DNA of 64,000 nt from Clostridium peptidivorans (GCF_900205925.1 NZ_OAOD01000010.1:1-64000), one strand, 5' to 3'; numbered from the stretch's first letter, positions 20,497-30,118 are shown. Numbers and translations: made by a program. Notes: a model not told the origin generated them from the sequence alone.

Positions 20497-21195
20497 TTGT
20501 TAAGACAATATAAAAAAATTTGTTTTTTTTCTGTAATACTATTAACAATAACTATATGGAAGTTTATACCCAATGTATTGGCAAGAAAGGAAATAGCAAA
20601 TGAAAAGCCTTCAAAGATAATTCTCTTAGATCCAGGACATGGAGGAATGGATGGAGGTGCTGTATCCCCTACAGGAACTATAGAAAAACATATAAATCTA
20701 AATATAGGTATTAAATTAAAAAATGAACTAGAAAAGCAAGGATTTAAAGTAATAATGACTAGAGAAGAAGATAAAGGATTGTATAGTGAAGGTGGTACAG
20801 TAAGGGAAAAAAAGAGAGAAGATCTTAGCAATAGATCTAAAATGATAGTAGAAAGTAACTGTGATATTTTTGTGAGTATACATTTAAATATGTTTCCTCA
20901 GAGAAAGTATTATGGAGCACAAGTTTGGTATGCAAGCAATGAATCTAGTAGCAAGCTAGCTAACATTATACAAGGTAATTTTAAGGCTTATTTAGATAAT
21001 ACCAATAACAGAATAGAAAAACCAGCTAAGGATGAATATAGAGTATTAAGAGGTGTTGGAGAAATACCTGCGGTGTTAATTGAATGTGGATTTTTGTCAA
21101 ATGAAGTAGAAGAATCTAAGCTTAAAACTGACATATATCAAGAAAAGATAGCTAAAATAATTGCATCATCAATACAATCTTACTTTGAGAAGTAG
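20497..21195 (+). CDS. cwlD: N-acetylmuramoyl-L-alanine amidase CwlD
   Basis: A 232-residue zinc amidase (Amidase_3) with an N-terminal membrane segment (residues about 9-27). Family motifs are LLDPGHGGMDGGA (zinc His), the Glu in TIEKHINLNI, SIHLNMF (zinc His), and the catalytic Glu in LIECGFLSN. CwlD acts with PdaA to make muramic-delta-lactam in spore cortex, implying a spore former. The start is TTG at 20497 after AAAGGAGGG. This position after rpsI is common in Firmicutes. Confidence 0.93.
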   Translation: MLRQYKKICFFSVILLTITIWKFIPNVLARKEIANEKPSKIILLDPGHGGMDGGAVSPTGTIEKHINLNIGIKLKNELEKQGFKVIMTREEDKGLYSEGGTVREKKREDLSNRSKMIVESNCDIFVSIHLNMFPQRKYYGAQVWYASNESSSKLANIIQGNFKAYLDNTNNRIEKPAKDEYRVLRGVGEIPAVLIECGFLSNEVEESKLKTDIYQEKIAKIIASSIQSYFEK

Positions 21196-21222
21196 CTTAT
21201 ATTTCAGACGTATAAGTTTAAT

Positions 21223-21251
21223 ATTAATATCGTATAACAATTAATATCGTA
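21223..21251 (+). repeat. 12-bp direct repeat in the cwlD-gntR spacer
   Basis: ATTAATATCGTA occurs at 21223-21234 and again at 21240-21251, 17 bp apart, in an AT-rich spacer of about 310 bp. Apart from the promoter and operator at its right end, nothing else clear is seen in this spacer. Confidence 0.5.
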
Positions 21252-21431
21252 GTTGCAAAAAAATGCAAGTAATAGATATAAATATAGAAATGTAGTTATA
21301 TGAAATTAATGTAAAATTATAAGGTTTTTGGTTAAATTACAATGCAAATTTTAATAAAAATAAGTAATCTGATTATATTGTATATAAATAGACAAAAACT
21401 TAAAAAAATTTAATGTTTTTCAAAAAACATA

Positions 21432-21460
21432 TTGATGTTAGATATAGGTTATGTTATTAT
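21432..21460 (+). promoter_or_regulatory. Promoter of the gntR-glutamate mutase operon
   Basis: TTGATG (21432-21437), 17 nt, TATTAT (21455-21460). The expected start near 21467 falls inside the left arm of the palindrome at 21462-21495, so a bound repressor would block initiation. Confidence 0.65.
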
Positions 21461-21461
21461 T

Positions 21462-21495
21462 AATTTGGTTAATGGATTAGTCCATTAGTCAAATT
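21462..21495 (+). promoter_or_regulatory. 34-bp inverted repeat, probable GntR operator
   Basis: Two 15-nt arms (21462-21476 and 21481-21495) flank a 4-nt TTAG centre and match at 13 of 15 positions as an inverted repeat, with core TAATGGA/TCCATTA. The element begins two bases after the -10 hexamer and ends 10-20 bp before the regulator gene. This is the geometry of an autorepression operator for the GntR protein encoded next to it. Confidence 0.75.
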
Positions 21496-21505
21496 ACCTT
21501 TGGGA

Positions 21506-22483
21506 GTGATTATCATAGAAATCACGATAAATAAAGGGGATAAAGTACCTTTATATATACAAGTTAAAAAGCAAATAATGAACTTAATAAAAGATGGTAC
21601 TCTCAAAGTAGGATATAAAATGCCCACAGAAAGACAATTATCTGAAGACTTGCAAGTAAGTAGAAATACTGTCAGTATGGCTTACAGAGAACTCGAACAA
21701 GAAGGAGTTTTAAAGTCCTATCAAGGAAAAGGAACTTTTGTTGAAGAAGAGGTCAAGCTGTGGAAACATGAGGATGTAATAGAAAAAATAGGTAAGTTTA
21801 TCGATTTAGCTTTTGAAGAAGCAATAGAAACAGGGATAGACGCAGAAGAATTTTTAGAATTGGTTAATCAAAGGTTAGAGGATAAAAAAAGGCTTATGAC
21901 TGAAATAAGCGGTATTTATGTAGAATGCAATATAGAGCAGGCTAAAATATTTGCTAAACAGTTAAGTGAGAGAACATCCATACATTTTGTACCCGTTACA
22001 GTAAACGATTTAAAATCTATGCAGGAGCAAACAGAAAAGTTGCTAGAAAAGTCACAAATGGTGATTACAACTTTTAATCATGTTAATGAAGTTATAAGAC
22101 TTACAAAGGCTTATAATAAAAAAGTTTTTGGAGTAGCAATTGCCCCAAATTTAGAAACCATTGTAACGATTGCAAGGTTTCCTATAGGAACTAAATTTGC
22201 TTTTGTATGTATTTCAGAAGAATTTAAGTTTAAAGTAAGAAGAGCTTTAGAGGGTGCTGGTTTAGGAAATATATGTGTGGAATATACAAACTCTTTTGAA
22301 AAAGATCAGTTAAGTAAGATTATATCTGAAGTAGATGTGGTAATTGCATCTCCAGGTAGATATAACGATGTTAAAGATCTTACAAAGGGTGACAAACAAG
22401 TAATCAATTTTTTATATAGCTTAGATGAAGGCACTGTAAAGGCATTGAAGTCTAAGATACTTGAAATTAGATATCTTAGATAA
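21506..22483 (+). CDS. GntR-family regulator of the glutamate mutase cluster
   Basis: The N-terminal 75 residues are a GntR winged helix (PLYIQVKKQI, KMPTERQLSEDLQVSRNTVSMAYRELEQEGV, YQGKGTFV). The remaining 240 residues are an alpha/beta region that I do not recognise as FadR, HutC, MocR or YtrA type; its length and pattern suggest a small-molecule sensing domain. It leads the methylaspartate pathway genes, so glutamate or an intermediate is a reasonable effector, by inference. The start is uncertain: GTG at 21506 is used, but GGGAGTGAT would position best on ATA at 21515. Confidence 0.85.
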   Translation: MIIIEITINKGDKVPLYIQVKKQIMNLIKDGTLKVGYKMPTERQLSEDLQVSRNTVSMAYRELEQEGVLKSYQGKGTFVEEEVKLWKHEDVIEKIGKFIDLAFEEAIETGIDAEEFLELVNQRLEDKKRLMTEISGIYVECNIEQAKIFAKQLSERTSIHFVPVTVNDLKSMQEQTEKLLEKSQMVITTFNHVNEVIRLTKAYNKKVFGVAIAPNLETIVTIARFPIGTKFAFVCISEEFKFKVRRALEGAGLGNICVEYTNSFEKDQLSKIISEVDVVIASPGRYNDVKDLTKGDKQVINFLYSLDEGTVKALKSKILEIRYLR

Positions 22484-22544
22484 ATTATTAATAAGTTTAC
22501 AATATATAATTTTATATATAAGAATTTTCTAGGAGGTTTTGAAA

Positions 22545-22958
22545 ATGGAGAAAAAGACAATAGTTCTTGGAGTTATTGGTTCAGACTGCCATGCTGTAGG
22601 AAACAAAATATTAGATCATTCATTTACAGCAGCAGGCTTCAATGTTATTAACATAGGAGTTTTATCACCACAGGAAGATTTTATAAATGCAGCAATAGAA
22701 ACTAAGGCAGATGCTATATTAGTTTCCTCTCTTTATGGACAGGGAGAAATTGACTGTAAAGGATTAAGACAGAAATGTGATGAAGCAGGACTTAAAGGAA
22801 TAACTTTATTCGTTGGTGGAAACATAGTTGTTGGAAAGCAGAACTGGCCAGATGTTGAGCAAAGATTCTTAGACATGGGATTTGACAGAGTTTATCCACC
22901 AGGAACATCACCAGAAACTAGCATAGCTGATTTAAAGGAAGCATTAGGAATTAAATAA
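22545..22958 (+). CDS. glmS: Glutamate mutase sigma (small) subunit, B12-binding
   Basis: The 137-residue protein is a cobalamin-binding Rossmann domain with the base-off motif D14-x-H16-x-x-G19 (SDCHAVG), where His16 ligates cobalt, and LFVGGNIVV further on. With GlmE it forms glutamate mutase, which converts L-glutamate to (2S,3S)-3-methylaspartate using adenosylcobalamin. It closely resembles the C. tetanomorphum protein as remembered. ATG 22545 after AGGAGG is chosen over an upstream TTG. Not related to the glucosamine-6-phosphate synthase at 50345. Confidence 0.98.
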   Translation: MEKKTIVLGVIGSDCHAVGNKILDHSFTAAGFNVINIGVLSPQEDFINAAIETKADAILVSSLYGQGEIDCKGLRQKCDEAGLKGITLFVGGNIVVGKQNWPDVEQRFLDMGFDRVYPPGTSPETSIADLKEALGIK

Positions 22959-23006
22959 TTAGTTAAGTAAGTTATTTATATAGCTTTACGATTGATTTGG
23001 GAGTTG

Positions 23007-24401
23007 ATGAAGGTGAATGCTTATTTATTATTGGATTTTGGTAGTACATATACTAAGTTAACCGCTATTGATATAGAAAATGAAGAAATACTAGCTACAG
23101 CTAAAGATATAACAACTGTAGAAAGTGATATAATGATTGGCTTTAATAAAGCTTATGATAATCTTATGTCTCAATTAGAGGGCAAGGAAGTAAACTTTAT
23201 CGAAAAGCTTGCATGTTCTTCAGCAGCTGGGGGCTTAAAGATGATTGCCATAGGTCTCGTACCAGAACTTACAGCTGAGGCAGCTAAAAGGGCAGCTTTG
23301 GGTGCAGGAGCAAGAGTATTAAATGTATATAGTTATGATTTGACTTCCAGAGAAGTGGAAGAGATAAAGAATTCTAATTTAGACATAATACTTTTAGCAG
23401 GTGGTACTGACGGTGGTAACAAAGAGTGTATGATCCATAATGCCAAAATGATTGCAGAACATGGTATTAAACTTCCAGTGGTTGTAGCAGGAAACAAAGT
23501 AGCTACCGATGAAGTGGCTGAAATATTTGATAAAGCAGGTATATTATATAGAATCACTGAAAATGTAATGCCTAAGCTTAATACATTAAATGTAGAACCT
23601 GCAAGAGAAGAAATAAGACAGATATTTATGAAAAGAATAGTAGAAGCAAAAGGCATGAAAAATGCTGAAGGCTTCATAAATGGGATATTAATGCCAACTC
23701 CTGCAGCAGTTTTAAAAGCAGCTAGAGTACTAGCTGAAGGAACTGATAAGGAAGATGGCTTAGGAGACATCGTGGTAGTAGATATTGGTGGAGCAACCAC
23801 AGATATTCATTCTATCAGCGATGGCGAACCAACTAAGCCAGGGGTAACATTAAGAGGTTTACAGGAACCTTTTGCAAAAAGAACAGTAGAGGGAGACCTA
23901 GGTATGAGATATTCCGCAGTTTCTCTTTGGGAGGCAGCAGGTACTCGTAAGGTTCAAAAGTATCTCTGCGATGACAGCGTAGATATAGAGGCTTCTTGTA
24001 GGCATAGATCAGCTAACATAACAATGGTTCCTCAAACTGAAGAAGAAATAAAGTTTGATGAGGCCATGGGAAAAGTTGCCACTGATTTAGCTATGGAAAG
24101 ACATGTTGGATATATTGAAAGCATGTATACTCCTATGGGTGTTGTATATAGTCAAATAGGCAAAGACCTTTTAAGAACTAAATACATGATAGGTACCGGA
24201 GGAGTATTAGTTCATAGTAAAAATGCAGCAGGTATATTAAAAGCAGGAGCATTTGATATGGCTGATCCAACGCACTTAAAACCTGAAAATCCTGATTTCT
24301 ATTTAGATAAGACATATATACTTTCTGCAATGGGATTACTTGCAGAAAAAGAACCTGATATAGCAATTAGAATAATGAAAAAATATTTAGTTAAAGTTTG
24401 A
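23007..24401 (+). CDS. glmL: Glutamate mutase accessory protein GlmL/MutL
   Basis: About 464 residues of the ASKHA (actin/Hsp70/acetate kinase) ATPase fold: phosphate 1 motif LLLDFGSTYTKLTA at the N-terminus and DIVVVDIGGATTDIHS in the second half. This family lies between glmS and glmE and is thought to reactivate or chaperone the B12 enzyme. Starts are ambiguous: ATG 23007 near GGGAG, or GTG 23013, which gives an N-terminus more like homologues. This is not the DNA repair MutL. Confidence 0.94.
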   Translation: MKVNAYLLLDFGSTYTKLTAIDIENEEILATAKDITTVESDIMIGFNKAYDNLMSQLEGKEVNFIEKLACSSAAGGLKMIAIGLVPELTAEAAKRAALGAGARVLNVYSYDLTSREVEEIKNSNLDIILLAGGTDGGNKECMIHNAKMIAEHGIKLPVVVAGNKVATDEVAEIFDKAGILYRITENVMPKLNTLNVEPAREEIRQIFMKRIVEAKGMKNAEGFINGILMPTPAAVLKAARVLAEGTDKEDGLGDIVVVDIGGATTDIHSISDGEPTKPGVTLRGLQEPFAKRTVEGDLGMRYSAVSLWEAAGTRKVQKYLCDDSVDIEASCRHRSANITMVPQTEEEIKFDEAMGKVATDLAMERHVGYIESMYTPMGVVYSQIGKDLLRTKYMIGTGGVLVHSKNAAGILKAGAFDMADPTHLKPENPDFYLDKTYILSAMGLLAEKEPDIAIRIMKKYLVKV

Positions 24402-24404
24402 TAG

Positions 24405-25865
<1,461 letters not shown>

Positions 25866-25912
25866 TTAATGTAATTAATCTCTTCTAATATATTATTAAT
25901 ATTGTTTAATTA

Positions 25913-25955
25913 CCACATTAGCTGTTGATGGTATAACTATCAACAGCGAATGTGG
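25913..25955 (+). other. 17-bp intercistronic hairpin between glmE and mal
   Basis: CCACATT/AATGTGG and GCTGTTGAT/ATCAACAGC form a 17-nt-arm stem (25913-25929 with 25939-25955) with a single A-G mismatch and a 9-nt loop. No T-tract follows, so it is not a standard terminator. It could mark a processing point or protect the upstream or downstream message. Confidence 0.75.
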
Positions 25956-26009
25956 ATTAAAATGCATAAAATATAAATAATAAAAAATAAAAAGGACAGG
26001 TGAATAATT

Positions 26010-27251
26010 ATGAAAATTGTTGATGTAATCTGTACCCCAGGTTTAACTGGTTTCTATTTTGACGACCAGAGAGCAATAAAAAAGGGAGCAGGACATGATG
26101 GCTTTACTTACACTGGAGACACTGTAACAGAAGGATTTACTCAAGTAAGACAAAAAGGTGAATCAATTTCTGTTATGTTTATTCTTGAAGATGGTCAAGT
26201 TTCACACGGAGATTGTGCTGCTGTTCAGTATTCAGGAGCAGGTGGAAGAGATCCATTATTCTTAGCTCAAGATTTCATACCTGTTATAGAAAAAGAAATA
26301 GCTCCAAAATTAATTGGAAGAGAAATAACAAGCTTTAAAGCAATGGCTGAAGAGTTTGATAAAATGACTGTTAATGGCAATAGATTACATACTGCTATAA
26401 GATATGGTATATCTCAAGCTATACTTGATGCAGTAGCTAAAACACAAAAATTAACTATGGCTGAAGTTATAAGAAATGAATATAACCCAGGTGCAGAATT
26501 ACTACCAGTTGCAGTATTTGCTCAATCTGGTGATGATAGATATGACAACGTTGATAAAATGATAATAAAAGAAGCAGATGTATTACCACATGCTTTAATA
26601 AATCACGTTGAAGACAAATTAGGTGCTAAAGGAGAAAAACTTCTTGAGTACGTTAAATGGTTAAGAGACAGAATAATAAAATTAAGAGTTAGAGAAGATT
26701 ACGCTCCAATATTCCACATTGACGTATATGGAACAATCGGTGCTGCATTTGATGTTAACATAAAAGCTATGGCTGATTACATCCAAACTTTAGCAGAAGC
26801 TGCTAATCCATTCCACTTAAGAATCGAAGGACCAATGGACGTTGAAGATAGACAAAAACAGATGGAAGCTATGAGAGACTTAAGAGCAGAATTAGACGGA
26901 AGAGGATTATCCGTAGAATTAGTTGCTGATGAATGGTGCAACACAGTTCAAGACGTTAAATTCTTCACTGATAACAAAGCTGGACACATGGTTCAGATCA
27001 AAACTCCAGACCTTGGTGGAGTTAACAATATAGCTGATGCTATAATGTACTGTAAAGCAAACGGTATGGGAGCATACTGTGGAGGAACTTGTAACGAAAC
27101 TAACAGATCCGCAGAAGTTACTACTAACATAGGTATAGCTTGTGGAGCTAAGCAGGTTCTTGCTAAACCAGGTATGGGCGTTGACGAAGGAATGATGATC
27201 GTTAAAAACGAAATGAACAGAGTTTTAGCTCTTGCTGGAAGAAGAAAATAA
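26010..27251 (+). CDS. mal: 3-Methylaspartate ammonia-lyase
   Basis: The 413-residue enolase-superfamily enzyme removes ammonia from methylaspartate to give mesaconate. All functional residues known from the C. tetanomorphum enzyme are at the same positions: bases His194 and Lys331 (VQIKTPD), and magnesium ligands Asp238, Glu273 and Asp307. Length is identical to that enzyme. The ATG at 26010 is preceded by AAAGGACAGGTG. Hairpins flank the gene on both sides, so its expression may be set apart from its neighbours. Confidence 0.98.
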   Translation: MKIVDVICTPGLTGFYFDDQRAIKKGAGHDGFTYTGDTVTEGFTQVRQKGESISVMFILEDGQVSHGDCAAVQYSGAGGRDPLFLAQDFIPVIEKEIAPKLIGREITSFKAMAEEFDKMTVNGNRLHTAIRYGISQAILDAVAKTQKLTMAEVIRNEYNPGAELLPVAVFAQSGDDRYDNVDKMIIKEADVLPHALINHVEDKLGAKGEKLLEYVKWLRDRIIKLRVREDYAPIFHIDVYGTIGAAFDVNIKAMADYIQTLAEAANPFHLRIEGPMDVEDRQKQMEAMRDLRAELDGRGLSVELVADEWCNTVQDVKFFTDNKAGHMVQIKTPDLGGVNNIADAIMYCKANGMGAYCGGTCNETNRSAEVTTNIGIACGAKQVLAKPGMGVDEGMMIVKNEMNRVLALAGRRK

Positions 27252-27282
27252 TTCAATAAAACTATAAAAACTTAAAGATAGG

Positions 27283-27312
27283 AAAGGCGGTTTAATGTAA
27301 ACTGCCTTTTCG
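27283..27312 (+). terminator. Stem-loop after mal, probable weak terminator
   Basis: AAAGGCGGTTT (27283-27293) pairs with AAACTGCCTTT (27299-27309) with one G-U pair; a short TTTT overlaps the end of the stem and is interrupted by CGAC. Readthrough into the mesaconase genes is likely. Confidence 0.6.
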
Positions 27313-27342
27313 ACTATAAAGGATTAATTTATAATATTTTGA

Positions 27343-27386
27343 AGGGAGGTATTTATCTAGCAAGTAATATAATAGTTTACTTGGCT
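27343..27386 (+). promoter_or_regulatory. Displaced ribosome binding site plus hairpin before the mesaconase gene
   Basis: A perfect AGGGAGG (27343-27349) is not followed by a start codon. A hairpin (AGC-AAGTAA at 27359-27367 with TTACTT-GGCT at 27377-27386) lies between it and the ATG at 27403, which itself has no good ribosome binding site. The arrangement suggests structure-dependent initiation or a lost upstream start; function is not known. Confidence 0.45.
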
Positions 27387-27402
27387 GGTAAATAATTGCG
27401 AT

Positions 27403-28245
27403 ATGAAAGAAGTACATGTTTCTGAAATTACAAAAAATATAAGACAGTTATGTATAGATGCTAACTACTATCTTCCAGAGGACGTTAAGAAAAAAATGGA
27501 AGAATACCATGAAAAAGAACAATGGGGAATGGCAAAAGGTATACTTGAAAAAATATTAACAAATATTGATATAGCTAAAAATGAAGATAGACCAGCTTGT
27601 CAGGATACAGGAATGGCTTGCATATTTGTAGAAATGGGTCAAGATGTACATATTACAGGTGGAAATCTTGAAGATGCCATAAATGAAGGTGTAAGACAAG
27701 GATATGAAGAAGGATATTTAAGAAAATCTGTTGTAAATGATCCAATCGAAAGAGTTAATACAAAAGATAACACACCAGCTATAATATATTATGATATAGT
27801 ACCTGGAGATAAGCTAAAAATAACTGTTGCTCCTAAGGGATTTGGTTCTGAAAACATGAGCCAATTAAAAATGTTAAAACCTGCTGATGGATTAAAGGGA
27901 GTAAAGGATTTCGTATTAAAAGTAGTTAAAGATGCAGGTCCAAACCCATGTCCACCAATCGTTGTAGGTATAGGTATAGGCGGAACTTTTGATAAAGCTG
28001 CCAACATGGCAAAAAAGGCATTAATGAGATCTTTAGATGAAGAAAATCCAAAGCCTTACTATGCAAACTTAGAAAAGGAATTACTAGAAGAAATCAATGC
28101 ATTAGGAATAGGACCACAAGGGTTTGGTGGACTTACAACAGCTATTGCAGTTAATATAGAAAGCTATGCAACTCATATAGCAGGATTACCTGTAGCAGTA
28201 AATATAAACTGCCATGTTACAAGACATAAGAGTGTAGAGTTTTAG
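27403..28245 (+). CDS. Mesaconase (class I fumarase-type hydratase) alpha subunit
   Basis: A 280-residue protein of the iron-sulfur fumarate/tartrate hydro-lyase alpha family. Candidate cluster ligands are Cys66 (RPACQDTG), Cys183 (GPNPCPP) and Cys270 (NINCHVTRH). In this setting it most likely forms mesaconase with the next gene, hydrating mesaconate to (S)-citramalate; fumarase activity is also common in this family. The ATG at 27403 matches the family N-terminus despite the weak ribosome binding site. Gene symbols ttdA or fumA would prejudge the substrate. Confidence 0.93.
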   Translation: MKEVHVSEITKNIRQLCIDANYYLPEDVKKKMEEYHEKEQWGMAKGILEKILTNIDIAKNEDRPACQDTGMACIFVEMGQDVHITGGNLEDAINEGVRQGYEEGYLRKSVVNDPIERVNTKDNTPAIIYYDIVPGDKLKITVAPKGFGSENMSQLKMLKPADGLKGVKDFVLKVVKDAGPNPCPPIVVGIGIGGTFDKAANMAKKALMRSLDEENPKPYYANLEKELLEEINALGIGPQGFGGLTTAIAVNIESYATHIAGLPVAVNINCHVTRHKSVEF

Positions 28246-28257
28246 GGGGGAAAATAA

Positions 28258-28815
28258 ATGGATATAAGAATTACAACTCCATTAACAGCAGAAAAAGTTA
28301 AAGGCTTAAAAGCAGGAGACTCAGTACTTCTTAGTGGAGTTATATATACTTCAAGAGATGCTGGACATAAAAGATTAGTAGATTTATTAGATAAAGGTGA
28401 AGAATTACCAGTTGATGTAAAAGATCAAATAATATATTATGTTGGACCAACACCTGCAAAACCAGGTCAGCCAATAGGTTCAGCAGGTCCAACTACAAGC
28501 TATAGAATGGATCCATATACTCCAAAACTTTTAGACGCAGGTTTAAAAGGAATGATAGGTAAAGGATTAAGATCCCCAGAAGTTATCGATGCTATAAAGA
28601 GAAACACTGGTGTTTACTTTGCAGCAATCGGTGGAGCAGCAGCATTAATGGGAAGATCAGTTAAAAAGGCTGAAATAGTTACTTATGAAGATTTAGGTGC
28701 TGAAGCTTTAAGAAGATTAGAAGTAGAAGATTTACCAGTTGTTGTTGTTATAGATAGCGAAGGTAATAACTTATATGAAATGGGACAACAAGCATATTTA
28801 AATAGCTTAAAGTAG
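28258..28815 (+). CDS. Mesaconase (class I fumarase-type hydratase) beta subunit
   Basis: The 185-residue beta partner of the split class I hydratase, with the family motif GPTPAKPGQPIGSAGPTTSYRMD (the catalytic-loop region) and IGKG. It starts 13 bp after the alpha gene with GGGGGGAAA as ribosome binding site. Substrate assignment as mesaconate rests on the operon. Confidence 0.93.
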   Translation: MDIRITTPLTAEKVKGLKAGDSVLLSGVIYTSRDAGHKRLVDLLDKGEELPVDVKDQIIYYVGPTPAKPGQPIGSAGPTTSYRMDPYTPKLLDAGLKGMIGKGLRSPEVIDAIKRNTGVYFAAIGGAAALMGRSVKKAEIVTYEDLGAEALRRLEVEDLPVVVVIDSEGNNLYEMGQQAYLNSLK

Positions 28816-28827
28816 TTCAAATTAATA

Positions 28828-28864
28828 GTTAAAACTGAAGATTTTAAAAGTCTTCAGTTTTAAC
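28828..28864 (+). other. Perfect 14-bp hairpin between mesaconase and citD
   Basis: GTTAAAACTGAAGA (28828-28841) pairs perfectly with TCTTCAGTTTTAAC (28851-28864) around a 9-nt loop. TGTTGG follows instead of a T-tract. Like the hairpin after glmE it probably serves RNA processing or stability rather than simple termination. Confidence 0.75.
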
Positions 28865-28893
28865 TGTTGGTTTTAGAAAGGAAGGTAAAAATG

Positions 28894-29157
28894 ATGAAAA
28901 TAAATAAGGTAGCTAAAGCTGGGACTTTAGAATCAAATGATGCTCTTATCATGGTAATGCCAAATGATAATACAGGAGTAGAAATTGAAATAGAAAGTAT
29001 AGTTATGAAACAATTTGGAGAACAAATAAAGAAAGTGATATTAGAAAAAGCAACTGAGTTAAAACTTGATGGAGTTAAAATACAGATTCAAGATAAGGGA
29101 GCTCTTGATTATACACTAAAAGCAAGACTTGCAACTGCTGTAGCAAGAGCACAATAA
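28894..29157 (+). CDS. citD: Citramalate (citrate) lyase acyl carrier protein, gamma subunit
   Basis: A CitD-type carrier, about 87 residues from the ATG at 28894. That start places the attachment serine of AGTLESNDA at position 14, as in known CitD proteins. Ser14 carries the phosphoribosyl-dephospho-CoA arm made by CitG and loaded by CitX. The tandem ATG at 28891 is an alternative start; in-frame codons further up to 28867 are rejected. Confidence 0.95.
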   Translation: MKINKVAKAGTLESNDALIMVMPNDNTGVEIEIESIVMKQFGEQIKKVILEKATELKLDGVKIQIQDKGALDYTLKARLATAVARAQ

Positions 29158-29199
29158 TTCACAATATATGCTTAAAAAAGAATTTGAGGTGAAGTTACT

Positions 29200-30075
29200 A
29201 TGAAAAAATTAAGAAGAACTATGTTATTCATGCCTGGTAATAACCCTGGAATGCTTCAGAATGCCCCTATTTTAGGAGCAGATGCTGTTATTCTAGACTT
29301 AGAAGATGCTGTTAGCTTAACTGAAAAAGATGCAGCTAGAGAATTAGTTAAAGGAGCTATAAAAACAGTAGACTATTCAAAAGTTGAATTAGTAGTTAGA
29401 ATAAATCCTTTAGATACTGAATTTGGACCAACAGATTTAGAAGCTATGGCAAGAGTTAAGCCAGATACTATACTAGTACCAAAAGCAACAAGAGAGCAGC
29501 TTATAGAAGCTGATGCAATAATTACTAAAATAGAAGAAGAAGAAGGCTTTGAAAAAGGAAGCATTAATTTATTTGGTCTTATAGAAACTGCTTATGGATT
29601 AGAAACTGTATATGATGCTGCTACAGCTACTCCAAGACTAGTAGGATTACTTTTAGGAGCAGAAGATTTAACTTCAGACTTTGGAATAAAGAGAACTAAA
29701 GAAAGTGAAGAAATTTCTTATGCAAGAAATAGATTCTCAGCAGCTTGTAGAGCAGCAAGAATAGATGCCATAGATACACCATTCACTGATACAAATGATT
29801 ACGAAGGATTAAGACTTGATACAATAAAAGCTAAATCAATAGGATTTACAGGAAAGGCTTCTATAAACCCAAGACAAGTAGATACTATTCACTCAGTATT
29901 TAATCCAACTGAAGTTGAAATTAAGTATGCAATAAGAGTTCTTGAAGCAAGAGATGAAGCTTTTGCAAAGGGTCTTGGAGTATTCTCCTTAGATGGAAAA
30001 ATGATAGATGCACCTGTTATAAACAGAGCAACAACAACTGTTGAATTAGCTAAGAGATTAGGACTTATAAGATAA
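29200..30075 (+). CDS. citE: Citramalate (citrate) lyase beta subunit
   Basis: A 291-residue CitE/HpcH TIM-barrel protein starting MKKLRRTMLFMPGNNPGML, with LDLEDAV, LFGLIETAYGLE and GFTGKASINPRQV motifs of the family. It cleaves the acyl-carrier thioester: for citramalyl-ACP this gives pyruvate and acetyl-ACP. Operon context favours citramalate over citrate. Confidence 0.95.
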   Translation: MKKLRRTMLFMPGNNPGMLQNAPILGADAVILDLEDAVSLTEKDAARELVKGAIKTVDYSKVELVVRINPLDTEFGPTDLEAMARVKPDTILVPKATREQLIEADAIITKIEEEEGFEKGSINLFGLIETAYGLETVYDAATATPRLVGLLLGAEDLTSDFGIKRTKESEEISYARNRFSAACRAARIDAIDTPFTDTNDYEGLRLDTIKAKSIGFTGKASINPRQVDTIHSVFNPTEVEIKYAIRVLEARDEAFAKGLGVFSLDGKMIDAPVINRATTTVELAKRLGLIR

Positions 30076-30118
30076 TCTCAAGTTAAATGTAATATAAATA
30101 ATAAAGCGAGGGATTAAG

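Noticed and set aside
23007..24401. MutL as a DNA mismatch repair protein
   Set aside because: The name is shared, but the motifs (DFGST, DIGGATTD) are ASKHA ATPase and the gene lies between the two glutamate mutase subunits.
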